From Brucellaceae bacterium (lineage in GTDB: Bacteria; Pseudomonadota; Alphaproteobacteria; Rhizobiales; Rhizobiaceae), in NCBI GenBank assembly GCA_020637755.1, contig JACKJW010000004.1, forward strand, positions 62,001-126,000: 64,000 nucleotides of DNA, given 5' to 3'. Shown here piece by piece: positions 9,330 to 18,629 of the stretch (the first letter of the stretch is position 1; each line of letters starts with the position of its first letter). Position numbers and translations under genes: made by a program. Below the pieces are notes generated by a model, which did not search any database, was not told the DNA's origin, and was given only the letters and a program-made list of their open reading frames with translations.

Positions 9330-9899
9330 ATGATGACCGGAATCGAGGATTTCCAGCCTGTCAATGATGCGGAATGGCCGGACGAAATCGCGCGGCTCAG
9401 GGATGGTTTTGCCGGGCGGCTCAATGTTTATCGCGTGATGGCGCATAACCCGGCGCTGGTGGCGGCCTGGGAAAATTTCCGCAACTACACGGTGCTGCAC
9501 TCGACGCTCGGGGCAGAGCTGTCGGAAATCGTCATCATCCGCACCGGCTACCGGCGCAAGGCGCCCTACGAAATCGCCCATCACATCGTACGGGGCAGGG
9601 CGGCCGGCCTGTCCGACGGGCGCATCGCGGCACTGTGCACGGAGAGTGGGCCATCGGGCGGCGATGACCGGCTGCTTGCCGGCGCGGTGGACGAACTGGT
9701 GCTTGAGGGCAGGCTTGCCCCGGAAAGCGTGGCGGGGCTGACGGCGCGTCTTGGCAAGGAGGGCGTCATGGACGTGATTGCCACCGTCGGGCTCTACACG
9801 ACACTCTCCTTCATTGTTAACAGCTTTGCCACGCCGGTGGACGGCGACATTGTGGCGAGCCTTGAGGCGCAGCCCTTCGAGGGTTTCAGCCTGCCGTGA
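9330..9899 (+). CDS. Carboxymuconolactone decarboxylase/AhpD-like protein
   Basis: This 189-residue all-helical protein fits the carboxymuconolactone decarboxylase family: LSEIVIIRTGYRRKAPYEIAHH then RAAGLSDGRI, with the conserved His-His pair in the core helix. The AhpD-type CxxC pair is absent at the expected place, so a peroxidase-reducing role is unlikely. Members of this His-type subgroup are mostly uncharacterised. It begins 20 bases after glpK, with two adjacent ATG codons at 9330 and 9333 after GCGAGG. It may be co-transcribed with glpDK, but no functional link is known. Confidence 0.8.
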   Translation: MMTGIEDFQPVNDAEWPDEIARLRDGFAGRLNVYRVMAHNPALVAAWENFRNYTVLHSTLGAELSEIVIIRTGYRRKAPYEIAHHIVRGRAAGLSDGRIAALCTESGPSGGDDRLLAGAVDELVLEGRLAPESVAGLTARLGKEGVMDVIATVGLYTTLSFIVNSFATPVDGDIVASLEAQPFEGFSLP

Positions 9900-10156
9900 C
9901 GCTCAATATCCGGTGTTGAACTTGCGCCCGGGCGATGCCGTGCCTGCAGGTGACGATTACCCGCGCCGCTATCACCGGGGCGGGAAATTTTCGGTCAATG
10001 GTCGCCTTGCGCGGGATGGCGTAGGGGTTGTCCGGGCCGCATTCGCACGGACCACGCCGACCTTTCCGGAATTCTTGAAACTGTGCGGTGATTTTTGCAC
10101 TTTCGGCGGGCGGTGGAATCCTGTGACATGGCATAACGGCCAAGCGGAGAGCATGC

Positions 10157-11383
10157 ATGTACGATTACGCCATCATCTGGGACTGGCTCGCCTTCGCGGT
10201 GCGCTGGCTGCACGTGATCACGGCCATCGCCTGGATCGGATCATCCTTCTATTTCGTGGCGATGGACCTCGGCCTGCGCAAGCATGCCAACCTGCCCAAG
10301 GGCGCCTATGGCGAGGAATGGCAGGTGCATGGCGGCGGGTTCTACCACATCCAGAAATATCTGGTGGCGCCCGAGGCGATGCCGGAGCATCTCACCTGGT
10401 TCAAGTGGGAGGCTTATTCCACCTGGCTCTCGGGCGCGGCGCTGCTTGCCATTGTCTATTGGGCGGGCGGGGAAATCTTCCTGATCGACCGCACCAAGGC
10501 CGATCTGCAGCTCTGGCAGGCCGTGCTGATCTCGGCCGCGTCACTGACCATCGGCTGGATCGTTTATGACCTGCTCTGCAAATCCAAGCTCGGGCACAGC
10601 CCGACCACGCTGATGGTGCTGCTCTTCGTGCTCCTTGTCATCATGGGCTACGGCTACAACCAGATTTTCACCGGCCGCGCCATGATGCTGCATCTGGGCG
10701 CCTTCACGGCCACCATCATGTCAGCCAATGTCTTCTTCATCATCATTCCGAACCAGAAGATCGTGGTGGCCGACCTGAAGGTCGGCCGCACGCCCAACCC
10801 GGAGTACGGGCGGATCGCCAAGCTGCGTTCGACGCACAACAACTACCTGACGCTGCCCGTGCTGTTCCTGATGCTGTCGAACCATTACCCGCTGGCCTTC
10901 GGGACGCAGTACAACTGGATCATCGCCGCGCTGGTCTTCCTGATGGGCGTGTCGATCCGCCACTATTTCAATTCCAACCATGCGCGAACCGGCAATCCCA
11001 CCTGGACATGGCTGGTGACCGCCATCCTGTTCATCCTCATCATGTGGCTGTCCACCGTTCCGAAAGTCCTGTCGGGCGAGGACGCGGCGCTCGCCCCGCA
11101 CGAGCAGCGTTTCGCATCCGCGGAGGGTTTCGAGACGGTGCGTGACACGGTGCAGGGGCGCTGCTCCATGTGCCATGCCGCCGAGCCGGTGTGGGAGGGT
11201 ATCGCGCGGGCACCCAAGGGCGTGAAGCTGGAAAGCGACCGTGAAATCGCGCGCCATGCCCGCGAAATCTACCTTCAGGCAGGCCGCAGCCATGCCATGC
11301 CGCCCGGCAATCTTTCCGGCATGGAGCCAGGTGAGCGCAAGCTGATCGTTGAATGGTACGAAAAGGCCGTGTCGGGCTCCTGA
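10157..11383 (+). CDS. puuD: Urate hydroxylase PuuD, membrane-bound with C-terminal cytochrome c domain
   Basis: This 408-residue protein has eight or so predicted transmembrane helices, beginning DWLAFAVRWLHVITAIAWIGSS, with His residues that could bind heme. A C-terminal cytochrome c domain carries CSMCH at residues 336-340 and a later AMPPGN Met-ligand motif. This is the PuuD architecture known from Agrobacterium: urate is oxidised to 5-hydroxyisourate, with electrons passed to the respiratory chain instead of making H2O2. The usual companions (hydroxyisourate hydrolase, OHCU decarboxylase, xanthine dehydrogenase) are not in the window. Confidence 0.93.
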   Translation: MYDYAIIWDWLAFAVRWLHVITAIAWIGSSFYFVAMDLGLRKHANLPKGAYGEEWQVHGGGFYHIQKYLVAPEAMPEHLTWFKWEAYSTWLSGAALLAIVYWAGGEIFLIDRTKADLQLWQAVLISAASLTIGWIVYDLLCKSKLGHSPTTLMVLLFVLLVIMGYGYNQIFTGRAMMLHLGAFTATIMSANVFFIIIPNQKIVVADLKVGRTPNPEYGRIAKLRSTHNNYLTLPVLFLMLSNHYPLAFGTQYNWIIAALVFLMGVSIRHYFNSNHARTGNPTWTWLVTAILFILIMWLSTVPKVLSGEDAALAPHEQRFASAEGFETVRDTVQGRCSMCHAAEPVWEGIARAPKGVKLESDREIARHAREIYLQAGRSHAMPPGNLSGMEPGERKLIVEWYEKAVSGS

Positions 11384-11425
11384 CTTTTGCGGGCATGCAC
11401 CCTAGTTTGCCCAAGCGGCCGCAGG

Positions 11426-12151
11426 ATGGCCCGAACAGGAAACAGGGGCCGGGCCTTGACGGACAGGCGAGACGTCTTGCTGATTGCTGCCCATGGCGAA
11501 CGCGGCGGGGAGGGCACCAACCGCCGCCTTGCCGCCATTGCCGACGCGGTGACTGCGCTGCTGCCCGATACCGACGTGCGCCATGGCGTGCTGTCCGGTG
11601 AGCCATCCTTCGCACAGGCGCTTTCCGGCCTTGATCCGCAGAGCAAAGTCACCGTCTTTCCGCTGTTCATGAGCAAGGGCTATTTCGTTAGCCGCAAATT
11701 GCCCGATACGCTTGCCGGGCTGGCGGGCAGCATCACCATGCTGGACCCGCTGGGAACCGGGCCGGAACTGGCGCAGACGGCGGCAGCGGCGTTGCGCGCC
11801 CTGCCCGGGGGCCCGGCGCCGCATGTCCTCGTCATTGCACATGGCTCCTCAAAGGATGACCGCTCGCGGCGCGATGCCGAGGCCTTTGCCGCCGGGCTTT
11901 CCCGTCGGATGCACGGTTGCGATGTCACCTGCTGCTTCCTTGAGGAACAACCGTTTGCGGGCGAGGCCGTGGCTACGCTTCAGGCGGATGCGGCGATTGT
12001 CAGCCTGTTCGCCGGCGAGGGGCTGCATGGCGGCGATGACATTCCCGAAATCCTCATCCGGACCGGCTTTCCCGATTCGCGCATCGTGACGCCCGCTGCC
12101 GATGTGACGGCTGTCGCGGCCATCATCGCCGCCCGGTTCCGTGACGCCTGA
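11426..12151 (+). CDS. CbiX-like sirohydrochlorin chelatase-family protein
   Basis: The protein has two related halves, each with the His-Gly signature of the chelatase family: LIAAHGERGG near residues 19-28 and VIAHGSSKDD in the second half. A large CbiX inserts metal (Co or Fe) into sirohydrochlorin for cobalamin or siroheme synthesis. This would fit a corrinoid-using organism, but the halves are diverged and no other tetrapyrrole gene is adjacent. The start is uncertain: ATG 11426 has a poor ribosome-binding site, and TTG at 11387 or 11456 in the same frame are alternatives. Confidence 0.72.
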   Translation: MARTGNRGRALTDRRDVLLIAAHGERGGEGTNRRLAAIADAVTALLPDTDVRHGVLSGEPSFAQALSGLDPQSKVTVFPLFMSKGYFVSRKLPDTLAGLAGSITMLDPLGTGPELAQTAAAALRALPGGPAPHVLVIAHGSSKDDRSRRDAEAFAAGLSRRMHGCDVTCCFLEEQPFAGEAVATLQADAAIVSLFAGEGLHGGDDIPEILIRTGFPDSRIVTPAADVTAVAAIIAARFRDA

Positions 12152-12245
12152 AGCATTCCCGGCTGCGCCAGATCAAGGCCGCCGCGCGCGCTTCCTGCGA
12201 TGCCTTCTTGGCCAAAGGGGTGATGCAGAATCGGCTTGATTATGT

Positions 12246-12265
12246 GAATACATGTAAATATATAG
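12246..12265. promoter_or_regulatory. AT-rich operator-like site before the DUF2892/RND operon
   Basis: The 20 bases at 12246-12265 match those at 486-505 at 17 positions, and include the palindrome TACATGTA at 12249-12256. The site sits 30 bases before the first gene of a three-gene operon. DUF2892 genes often travel with ArsR-family repressors of the BigR/SqrR type, so thiol or sulfide-type control is a reasonable guess. Confidence 0.5.
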
Positions 12266-12295
12266 AATCCATCATCCAACCAAAGGGGTTTCCAA

Positions 12296-12496
12296 ATGTC
12301 TCTCGACCGTACCGTTCTCGCTTTTGCCGGCATCATGGTTCTGCTGTCGGTGGTCCTCACCGTCTATGTCTCGCCGCTCTTCATGTGGTTCACCGTCTTC
12401 ATCGGCGTGAACATGCTGCAATCGGCCTTTACCGGCTTCTGCCCGGCGGCCATGATCTTCAAGAAGTTCGGAATCAAGCCGGGCTGCGCATTCTGA
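12296..12496 (+). CDS. DUF2892 (YgaP-like) small membrane protein
   Basis: This 66-residue protein has two hydrophobic helices separated by a short turn (residues about 7-27 and 29-50) and ends with a conserved Cys-containing tail (GFCPAAMIFKKFGIKPGCAF). This matches the DUF2892 inner-membrane family, the C-terminal part of E. coli YgaP. Members are found with sulfurtransferases, ArsR regulators and efflux genes. GGGG at 12285-12288 serves as the ribosome-binding site. It leads the operon containing the adaptor and RND pump. Confidence 0.85.
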   Translation: MSLDRTVLAFAGIMVLLSVVLTVYVSPLFMWFTVFIGVNMLQSAFTGFCPAAMIFKKFGIKPGCAF

Positions 12497-12531
12497 TTGC
12501 GCCAAACTGACACGTTCCAAGGACAAGACCC

Positions 12532-13494
12532 ATGCGCATGTTCCTGCTGACGGCCGGCCTCCTGGCCAGTACCGCCACTTTCGCCGCCGACTATACGGCC
12601 GAACCGGTTTCCATTCCCGAATGGAAGGCCGTCTATGGCCGCGTGGAGGCACGCGACACGGTGTCGGCCCGGGCCCGCATCGGCGGCATTGTCGTGGAAC
12701 TGTCGGTTTCCGAAGGGGATCTGGTGAAGGCGGGCGAGAAGATCGCCACCGTGCGCGACGACAAGCTCGCCTTCCAGATCGCCGCGCAGGACGCGCAACT
12801 GCGTGCGCTCGCCTCGCAGCTCGACACGGCGGAAGCCGAGTTGAAGCGCGCCGAGGCGCTGGTCTCCAAGGGCGTCATCACCAAGCAGCGCCTTGACCAG
12901 TTGCAGACGGCCGCCGAAGTGGCGCGCAACCAGATTTCGGCCACCGAGGCCCAGCGCAAGGTGCTGGAGCAGCAGGGTGCGGAAGGTGACGTGCTGGCAC
13001 CGGCAGACGGGCGCGTGCTGACCGTGCCGGTGACCAAGGGCGCCGTGATCATGGGCGGCGAGCCGGTGGCGACCATCGGCGGCGGCGGGTTCTACCTGCG
13101 CCTTGCGATCCCCGAGCGCCATGCCGGTTCGCTTTCGACCGGCTCGGACATCCAGATCGCGGCGGGCGGCGAAACGATGACCGGCAAGCTGGTCAAAATC
13201 TATCCGCAAATCGAGAACGGCCGCGTCGTCGCCGACGTGGAGGTGGAGAAGCTCTCTACCGAGTTTGTCGATGCCCGCATCCTCGTGCAGGTGCCGGTCG
13301 GCAGCCGGCAGGCGCTGATTGTCCCGGCCGAAGCCGTGACGATCCGCTCCGGCATCGAGTTCTTGCCGGTCATGGAGGGCGAGGAAGCAGTGGACCGCGC
13401 TGTGGTGACCGGAGAGCACCTGACGCGCGACGGCAAGGATTTCGTCGAAATCCTCACCGGTCTTGAAGCCGGCGACAGGGTGGCCGTGAAATGA
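12532..13494 (+). CDS. RND efflux periplasmic adaptor (membrane fusion protein)
   Basis: This 320-residue protein has an N-terminal signal peptide (about 18 residues), a lipoyl/barrel-sandwich part (RIGGIVVELSVSEGDLVKAGEKIATV), a coiled-coil hairpin (about residues 85-145, rich in Ala/Glu/Gln/Arg), the second lipoyl half (LAPADGRV), and beta-barrel and membrane-proximal domains. Such adaptors couple an inner-membrane RND pump to an outer-membrane channel; no channel gene is in the operon. AAGGA precedes the ATG by 8 bases. Its stop codon overlaps the RND start (ATGA), indicating translational coupling. Confidence 0.92.
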   Translation: MRMFLLTAGLLASTATFAADYTAEPVSIPEWKAVYGRVEARDTVSARARIGGIVVELSVSEGDLVKAGEKIATVRDDKLAFQIAAQDAQLRALASQLDTAEAELKRAEALVSKGVITKQRLDQLQTAAEVARNQISATEAQRKVLEQQGAEGDVLAPADGRVLTVPVTKGAVIMGGEPVATIGGGGFYLRLAIPERHAGSLSTGSDIQIAAGGETMTGKLVKIYPQIENGRVVADVEVEKLSTEFVDARILVQVPVGSRQALIVPAEAVTIRSGIEFLPVMEGEEAVDRAVVTGEHLTRDGKDFVEILTGLEAGDRVAVK

Positions 13495-16400
13495 GCAATT
13501 CCAAGCATTCCCTCGGCATCGCGGGCGGGCTGACAAAAGCCTTCATTGTCTCGCCGCTGACGCCGCTGTTCCTGATTGCGGCCTTTGCCTTCGGCCTCAT
13601 CGCGCTCATCACGCTGCCGCGCGAGGAAGAGCCGCAGATTTCCGTGCCGATGGTCGACATCATCGTGCAGGCGGCCGGCCTGAAGGCCGACGACGCCGTC
13701 AAGCTCGTCTCCGAACCGCTGGAAACCATCGTCAAGGGCATTGACGGGGTGGAGCACGTCTATTCGCAGACCGCTGACGACCAGGTGATGGTGACGGCGC
13801 GGTTTGTCACCGGCACGCCGTCGGATGCCGCGATCCTGCGCGTGCATGACAAGGTGCGTGCCAACATGGACCGCATCCCGGTCGGCATTCCCGAACCGCT
13901 GATCGTCGGGCGCGGCATTGACGATGTCGCCATCGTTTCGCTGACCCTGTCGCCCAAACCCGAAGCGGCGGGGCGCATCACGGCGAACGACCTGACGCGG
14001 GTGGCGCGCGAATTGCGTACCGAGTTGTCCAAGATCGACAATGTGGGACTGACCTATCTGGTCGGCGAGACCGGCGAGATGATCCGCGTGTCGCCCGATC
14101 CGAGGCGCCTTGCGCTCTACGGGGTCACGCTCCAGCAGCTTGCCGGCAAGGTGCAGGGTGCCAACACCGCCTATCCGGTGGGCCGGGTGCGCGACAAGGG
14201 CGACCAGATCCAGATCGCCGCAGGCGAGACGCTGCGCTCGCCCGTCGAGATCGGCAACCTGCTGCTCACCTCGCGTGACAACCGCCCGGTCTATGTGCGT
14301 GATGTCGCCGACGTCGCCTATGCCACCGACACGGCCGACCTGCTGGTTTCCACGGTGACCAAGGGCGAGGACGGCGTGACGCGCGTTCCCTCCGTCACGC
14401 TGGCGGTCGCCAAGCGCGCCGGGTCCAATGCGGTCACGGTTGCCGAGCACATCCTGCACAAGGTGGAAACGCTGGAAGGCTCGCTGATACCGCATGACAT
14501 GGCGGTGGAGGTGACGCGCGACTATGGCGAGACGGCCAATGAAAAGGCCAACGAGCTGCTCTATCACCTCGGCCTTGCCACCGTGTCGATCATCGCGCTG
14601 GTGTGGCTGGCCATCGGGCGGCGCGAGGCGCTGGTCGTCGCCATCGTCATCCCGGTCACCATCCTGCTGACGCTGTTTGCCTCGCGGCTGATGGGCTACA
14701 CGCTGAACCGCGTCTCGCTGTTCGCGCTGATCTTCTCGATCGGCATTCTTGTCGACGATGCGATCGTCGTCATCGAGAACATCGCGCGGCACTGGGGTAT
14801 GGGCGACAGCCGCGACCGCAAGCAGGCGGCCATCGAGGCAGTGGCCGAAGTCGGCAACCCGACCATTGTCGCCACGCTGACCGTGGTTGCGGCGCTGCTG
14901 CCGATGCTCTTCGTGTCGGGCATGATGGGTCCCTACATGAGCCCGATCCCGGCCAATGCCTCGGCGGCGATGATCTTCTCCTTCTTCGTTGCCGTGATGG
15001 TGACGCCCTGGCTGATGCTGAAGATTGCCGGAAAGGCGCCCGCCCACGCCCATGAAGGCCATGACCATGGCGGTGTGCTGGGACGCATGTACACGGCGGT
15101 TGCCACGCCGATCCTGGCCTCCAAGAAGTCCAGCTGGCTGTTCCTGATCGTCGTCGGCGTGCTGACGCTGGCTTCGCTGGCGCTGTTCTACACCAAGCAG
15201 GTGACAGTCAAGCTGCTGCCCTTCGACAACAAGTCGGAGCTTTCCGTGGTTATCGACCTGCCGGAAGGATCGCCGGTGGAAAAGACCGATGCGGTGGCGC
15301 AGGCGGTTGCGCGCATCGTCACCGACCTTCCGGAGGTCAAGTCCGTCCAGACCCATGCGGGTACGGCCTCGCCCTTCAACTTCAACGGTCTGGTGCGCCA
15401 CTATTACCTGCGCGCCGAGCCGCAGATGGGTGACGTGGCGATCAACCTGACCAACAAGACCGAGCGCGACCGCTCGTCCCACGACATCGCGCTCGATATC
15501 CGCGCGCGCATTGCCGCCATCCCCGTACCGGAAGGCTCCAGCCTGAAGGTGGTGGAACCGCCGCCCGGCCCGCCGGTGATGGCGACGCTGCTGGCCGAAA
15601 TATACGGACCGGATGCCGAGACGCGCCGCGAGGTGGCTGCAAAGGTTGAAGAGGCGTTCAAGTCGGTGCCCTATGTGGTCGACACGGACAATTCCTATGG
15701 CCAGCCGTCGCGCCGGCTGCGCACGACGATTTCCACCGATGACCTTGAGTTCTTCAAGGTGCAGGAAAGCGATGTGCTGAACACGCTGTCGGTGCTCAAT
15801 TCCGGCCAGACGGTCGGCTATTCGCACAAGGGGCAGGGCCGCCATCCGGTGCCGATCCGCGTGGAACGCCCGAAGGGCGAGCGCGTGCTGGATGAAGCCT
15901 TCCTGTCGACGCCTATTCCCGCCAATGTGCTGCCGGGTGACCGCGGCGTCGTGGAGCTCGGCGACGTCATCAAGGTGTCGGAAGAGCAGGCCTCCTATCC
16001 GGTGTTCCGCCACAACGGCCGTTTTGCCGAGATGGTGACCGCGGAGCTTGCGGGAGATTTCGAGGCGCCGCTCTACGGCATGCTCGCCGTGCAGGAAGCG
16101 CTCGACAAGCAGGACTGGACCGGTCTGGAAAAGCCCGTCATCTCGCTGCATGGCCAGCCGGAGGAAGAGACGAAGCCGACCCTGCTGTGGGACGGAGAAT
16201 GGGAAGTGACCTGGGTGACGTTCCGCGACATGGGGGCTGCCTTCGGCGTGGCGCTGCTCGGCATCTACATCCTCGTCGTGGCCCAGTTCGGCTCCTTCAA
16301 GGTGCCGCTGGTGATCCTGACGCCCATCCCGCTGACCTTCATCGGCATCCTTGGCGGTCACTGGCTGTTCGGCGCGCCGTTCTCGGCGACCTCGATGATC

Positions 16401-16793
16401 GGCTTCATCGCGCTGGCCGGCATCATCGTGCGCAATTCGATCCTGCTGGTGGATTTCATCAAGCATGCGCCGCGCATGGTGGAGGTGGGCCACGAGGATG
16501 ACGATGTGGCCGAGACGTCGATGGCCATCGTGGCTGCCGACGAGCCGGAGCACGGTCATGCGCCGGGTGTGCGGATGCGCGAGCGCAGCCTCACCGAGAT
16601 CCTGATCGCGGCGGGTGCCATCCGCTTCAAGCCGATCCTGCTCACAGCCGTGGCGGCGATGATCGGTGCCGTGGTGATCCTGACCGATCCGATCTTCCAG
16701 GGTCTGGCGATCTCGCTGCTGTTCGGCCTGCTGTCGTCCACCGCGCTGACCGTGCTGGTGATCCCGGCCATCTACCGGGTGCTGCGCACCTGA
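13491..16793 (+). CDS. RND-family efflux permease (AcrB/MdtB type)
   Basis: This 1100-residue inner-membrane proton antiporter has the usual twelve-helix, two-porter-domain layout. The helix-4 proton-relay pair is seen in SIGILVDDAIVVIEN (Asp422-Asp423), which places it with hydrophobe/amphiphile pumps rather than metal pumps. It is longer than the usual 1030-1050 residues because of two acidic/His-rich cytoplasmic loops: AHAHEGHDHGG near residues 518-528, and a segment around residue 1000 with HEDDD and EPEHGHAP. These may bind metal. The gene overlaps the adaptor by 4 bases and ends at a strong terminator. Confidence 0.93.
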   Translation: MSNSKHSLGIAGGLTKAFIVSPLTPLFLIAAFAFGLIALITLPREEEPQISVPMVDIIVQAAGLKADDAVKLVSEPLETIVKGIDGVEHVYSQTADDQVMVTARFVTGTPSDAAILRVHDKVRANMDRIPVGIPEPLIVGRGIDDVAIVSLTLSPKPEAAGRITANDLTRVARELRTELSKIDNVGLTYLVGETGEMIRVSPDPRRLALYGVTLQQLAGKVQGANTAYPVGRVRDKGDQIQIAAGETLRSPVEIGNLLLTSRDNRPVYVRDVADVAYATDTADLLVSTVTKGEDGVTRVPSVTLAVAKRAGSNAVTVAEHILHKVETLEGSLIPHDMAVEVTRDYGETANEKANELLYHLGLATVSIIALVWLAIGRREALVVAIVIPVTILLTLFASRLMGYTLNRVSLFALIFSIGILVDDAIVVIENIARHWGMGDSRDRKQAAIEAVAEVGNPTIVATLTVVAALLPMLFVSGMMGPYMSPIPANASAAMIFSFFVAVMVTPWLMLKIAGKAPAHAHEGHDHGGVLGRMYTAVATPILASKKSSWLFLIVVGVLTLASLALFYTKQVTVKLLPFDNKSELSVVIDLPEGSPVEKTDAVAQAVARIVTDLPEVKSVQTHAGTASPFNFNGLVRHYYLRAEPQMGDVAINLTNKTERDRSSHDIALDIRARIAAIPVPEGSSLKVVEPPPGPPVMATLLAEIYGPDAETRREVAAKVEEAFKSVPYVVDTDNSYGQPSRRLRTTISTDDLEFFKVQESDVLNTLSVLNSGQTVGYSHKGQGRHPVPIRVERPKGERVLDEAFLSTPIPANVLPGDRGVVELGDVIKVSEEQASYPVFRHNGRFAEMVTAELAGDFEAPLYGMLAVQEALDKQDWTGLEKPVISLHGQPEEETKPTLLWDGEWEVTWVTFRDMGAAFGVALLGIYILVVAQFGSFKVPLVILTPIPLTFIGILGGHWLFGAPFSATSMIGFIALAGIIVRNSILLVDFIKHAPRMVEVGHEDDDVAETSMAIVAADEPEHGHAPGVRMRERSLTEILIAAGAIRFKPILLTAVAAMIGAVVILTDPIFQGLAISLLFGLLSSTALTVLVIPAIYRVLRT

Positions 16794-16835
16794 CGGGAGC
16801 GCTGTGCCGCGCCTGCGGCAGGCAGGAAACACCAG

Positions 16836-16865
16836 GGCGGCGAGGCATTTCTCGCCGCCTTTTTT
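16836..16865 (+). terminator. Rho-independent terminator of the RND operon
   Basis: A 9-bp perfect stem (GGCGGCGAG at 16836-16844, CTCGCCGCC at 16851-16859) with a 6-base loop is followed by six T residues. Confidence 0.95.
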
Positions 16866-17054
16866 CTGCCTGCCTGTGCTGCAAAGAGGCAACGCACGGG
16901 CACAAAAGCCTTCGCATTGCGGCATCAAAGGTCCGTGATGCCATTGGCGGCCGCCATGCGCCCTTGTTAGAAGGGGCCGCCGGGCGGAGCGGGAACCGGC
17001 GCAGAGACCGGCGTACTGTCCGGCAAAGTGACACAGGATACGGGGATTTCTCCC

Positions 17055-17783
17055 ATGGCATTTCTCCAGTCGATTTCGCGGCCTGCCGCTGCGCTTGCAG
17101 CCCTTGCCATGCTTGCCGGCTGCACGACCGAAAGCACGGTCGCCCCGGTCAGCAATGCCAATTCACTGGCTGCCGCCCCGGCCGACGCGGAAGCGCCGAT
17201 GCCGGCGGTCAAGCATTCGACCTGCAAGTCGCCAATCCGCACCACGCGCAAGAACGCGCTCGTTGCCGACCGGGTGACGCCCGGTGATCCCTACTACATC
17301 GAGTTCCGCCTGCGGCCTTCCACGGCCATTCCGACCGGGCACATGTATGTCATCTACGGTGATCTGGATGCGCAGGGAAATCCGGTGAACCAGTATTACT
17401 CCGGCCTGTTCCCCAAGGGCTCGGTTGCAGGCCTCTACACCGGCATGGTGCTGCCCGTGCCGATCCCCGGCGAGCTGGAGCCATCCTTCATGGACTGCAG
17501 TGTCTTGCCGGCAGCGGCCTACCGCCGCTCGCTCACGGCGGCGCAATACCGCTCCATGCTGACGCTGCTTGCCCGCTACAAGGCCAATCCGCCGAAATGG
17601 GCGATGCTGTCCTTCAATTGCAATCACTATTCAGCTTCGCTCGGCGAAGCTGCGGGGCTGAAGGCGCCCAAGGGCACGCGCAGCCTGGAATTCGTTTCGG
17701 CGCAATATTTCTCCGAGCTGGTGAAGATCAACGGCGACACGATTCGCAACAGGGCACCGGCCTATCAGGCGATGCAGCGCTGA
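17055..17783 (+). CDS. Predicted lipoprotein of unknown function
   Basis: This 242-residue protein has a lipoprotein signal: a hydrophobic stretch and the lipobox LAGC with Cys23. The mature part has no family I can name. Notable are GHMYVIYG (His96) and SFNCNHYSASLGEAAGL (Cys189, His191), an arrangement that could be an NlpC/papain-like or LRAT-like catalytic pair, but this is a guess. ATG 17055 is preferred to the in-frame upstream start at 17028 because it places the signal peptide at the N-terminus. It is probably a single-gene unit. Confidence 0.7.
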   Translation: MAFLQSISRPAAALAALAMLAGCTTESTVAPVSNANSLAAAPADAEAPMPAVKHSTCKSPIRTTRKNALVADRVTPGDPYYIEFRLRPSTAIPTGHMYVIYGDLDAQGNPVNQYYSGLFPKGSVAGLYTGMVLPVPIPGELEPSFMDCSVLPAAAYRRSLTAAQYRSMLTLLARYKANPPKWAMLSFNCNHYSASLGEAAGLKAPKGTRSLEFVSAQYFSELVKINGDTIRNRAPAYQAMQR

Positions 17784-17896
17784 CCGCTGCCGGGACCTTG
17801 GGCAGGCGGACTTGTTGCGCCATGCTGCCAACCTGTGCGATTGCATGGGAGGATGACTGCCGCGCAGGCGATTCATGAAGGCGGAGAAGAAGACGC

Positions 17897-18625
17897 ATGA
17901 CAGCGCACAAGCCTGATCCGGCCGGCCTGACCGCCGCTGCCATCGTTGACGAAGCCATTCGCAGCCGCCGTTCGGTCCGCGCCTTCCTTCCCGACCCGGT
18001 GGACATGGCAACCGTGCGCGACATCCTTTCGGTTTCGGCGCGTGCGCCGTCGGGCACCAACATGCAGCCCTGGCGGGCCTATGTGACGGCGGGGGCCACC
18101 AAGCAGGCCGTCAGCGACGCCATCCTGAACTCCGGCATTCGTGCGGAGAAGGCAGAATGGGACGAGTACAGGTATTATCCCGACCAGTTCTTCGAGCCAT
18201 ATCTTTCGCGCCGCCGCGAGGTGGGTTTTGCGCTTTACGGGGCGCTTGGCATTGGACGGCGCGACGTGGATCGGATGCGCGCCCAGCATGACCGCAATTT
18301 CACCTTCTTCGATGCGCCGGTGGGACTGCTCTTCACGATCGACCGCAGGCTGGAAATGGGATCGTGGCTCGATTTCGGCATGTTCCTTGAAAACATCATG
18401 ATTGCGGCGCGCGGGCACGGGCTCCACACCTGCGCGCAGGCGGCCTTTGCGCCCTATCACCGGCAGATCCGGCCAATTCTTGGCATGAACGACAGCGAGG
18501 TTCTCGTCTGCGGCATGGCGCTGGGATACGAGGACACGTCCAAGCCTGAAAACGAACTTCGCACCAACCGGGCGCCGCTGGAAGACTGGGTGGTGATGCT
18601 GGACGGAACGGCAGACGGGGCCTGA
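17897..18625 (+). CDS. Nitroreductase-family FMN protein
   Basis: This 242-residue protein fits the nitroreductase family: RRSVRAFLPDPVDMATVRDIL with the FMN-phosphate-binding Arg cluster, ARAPSGTNMQPW, and a C-terminal LVCGMALGYED motif that binds FMN. These are dimeric NAD(P)H-dependent flavin reductases of quinones, nitroaromatics or enones; the physiological substrate is unknown. It is followed by the mscS-type gene after only 4 bases, so the two are probably co-transcribed, though no shared role is known. Confidence 0.9.
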   Translation: MTAHKPDPAGLTAAAIVDEAIRSRRSVRAFLPDPVDMATVRDILSVSARAPSGTNMQPWRAYVTAGATKQAVSDAILNSGIRAEKAEWDEYRYYPDQFFEPYLSRRREVGFALYGALGIGRRDVDRMRAQHDRNFTFFDAPVGLLFTIDRRLEMGSWLDFGMFLENIMIAARGHGLHTCAQAAFAPYHRQIRPILGMNDSEVLVCGMALGYEDTSKPENELRTNRAPLEDWVVMLDGTADGA

Positions 18626-18629
18626 CGGG

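Noticed and set aside
6863..9424. An 853-codon open frame on the minus strand
   Set aside because: Antisense to glpD and glpK, whose motifs are unambiguous.
13200..16928. A 1242-codon open frame on the minus strand opposite the RND operon
   Set aside because: It is an antisense shadow of the GC-rich RND gene: His/Arg/Gln-rich composition, no domain, and the plus-strand gene has clear motifs.
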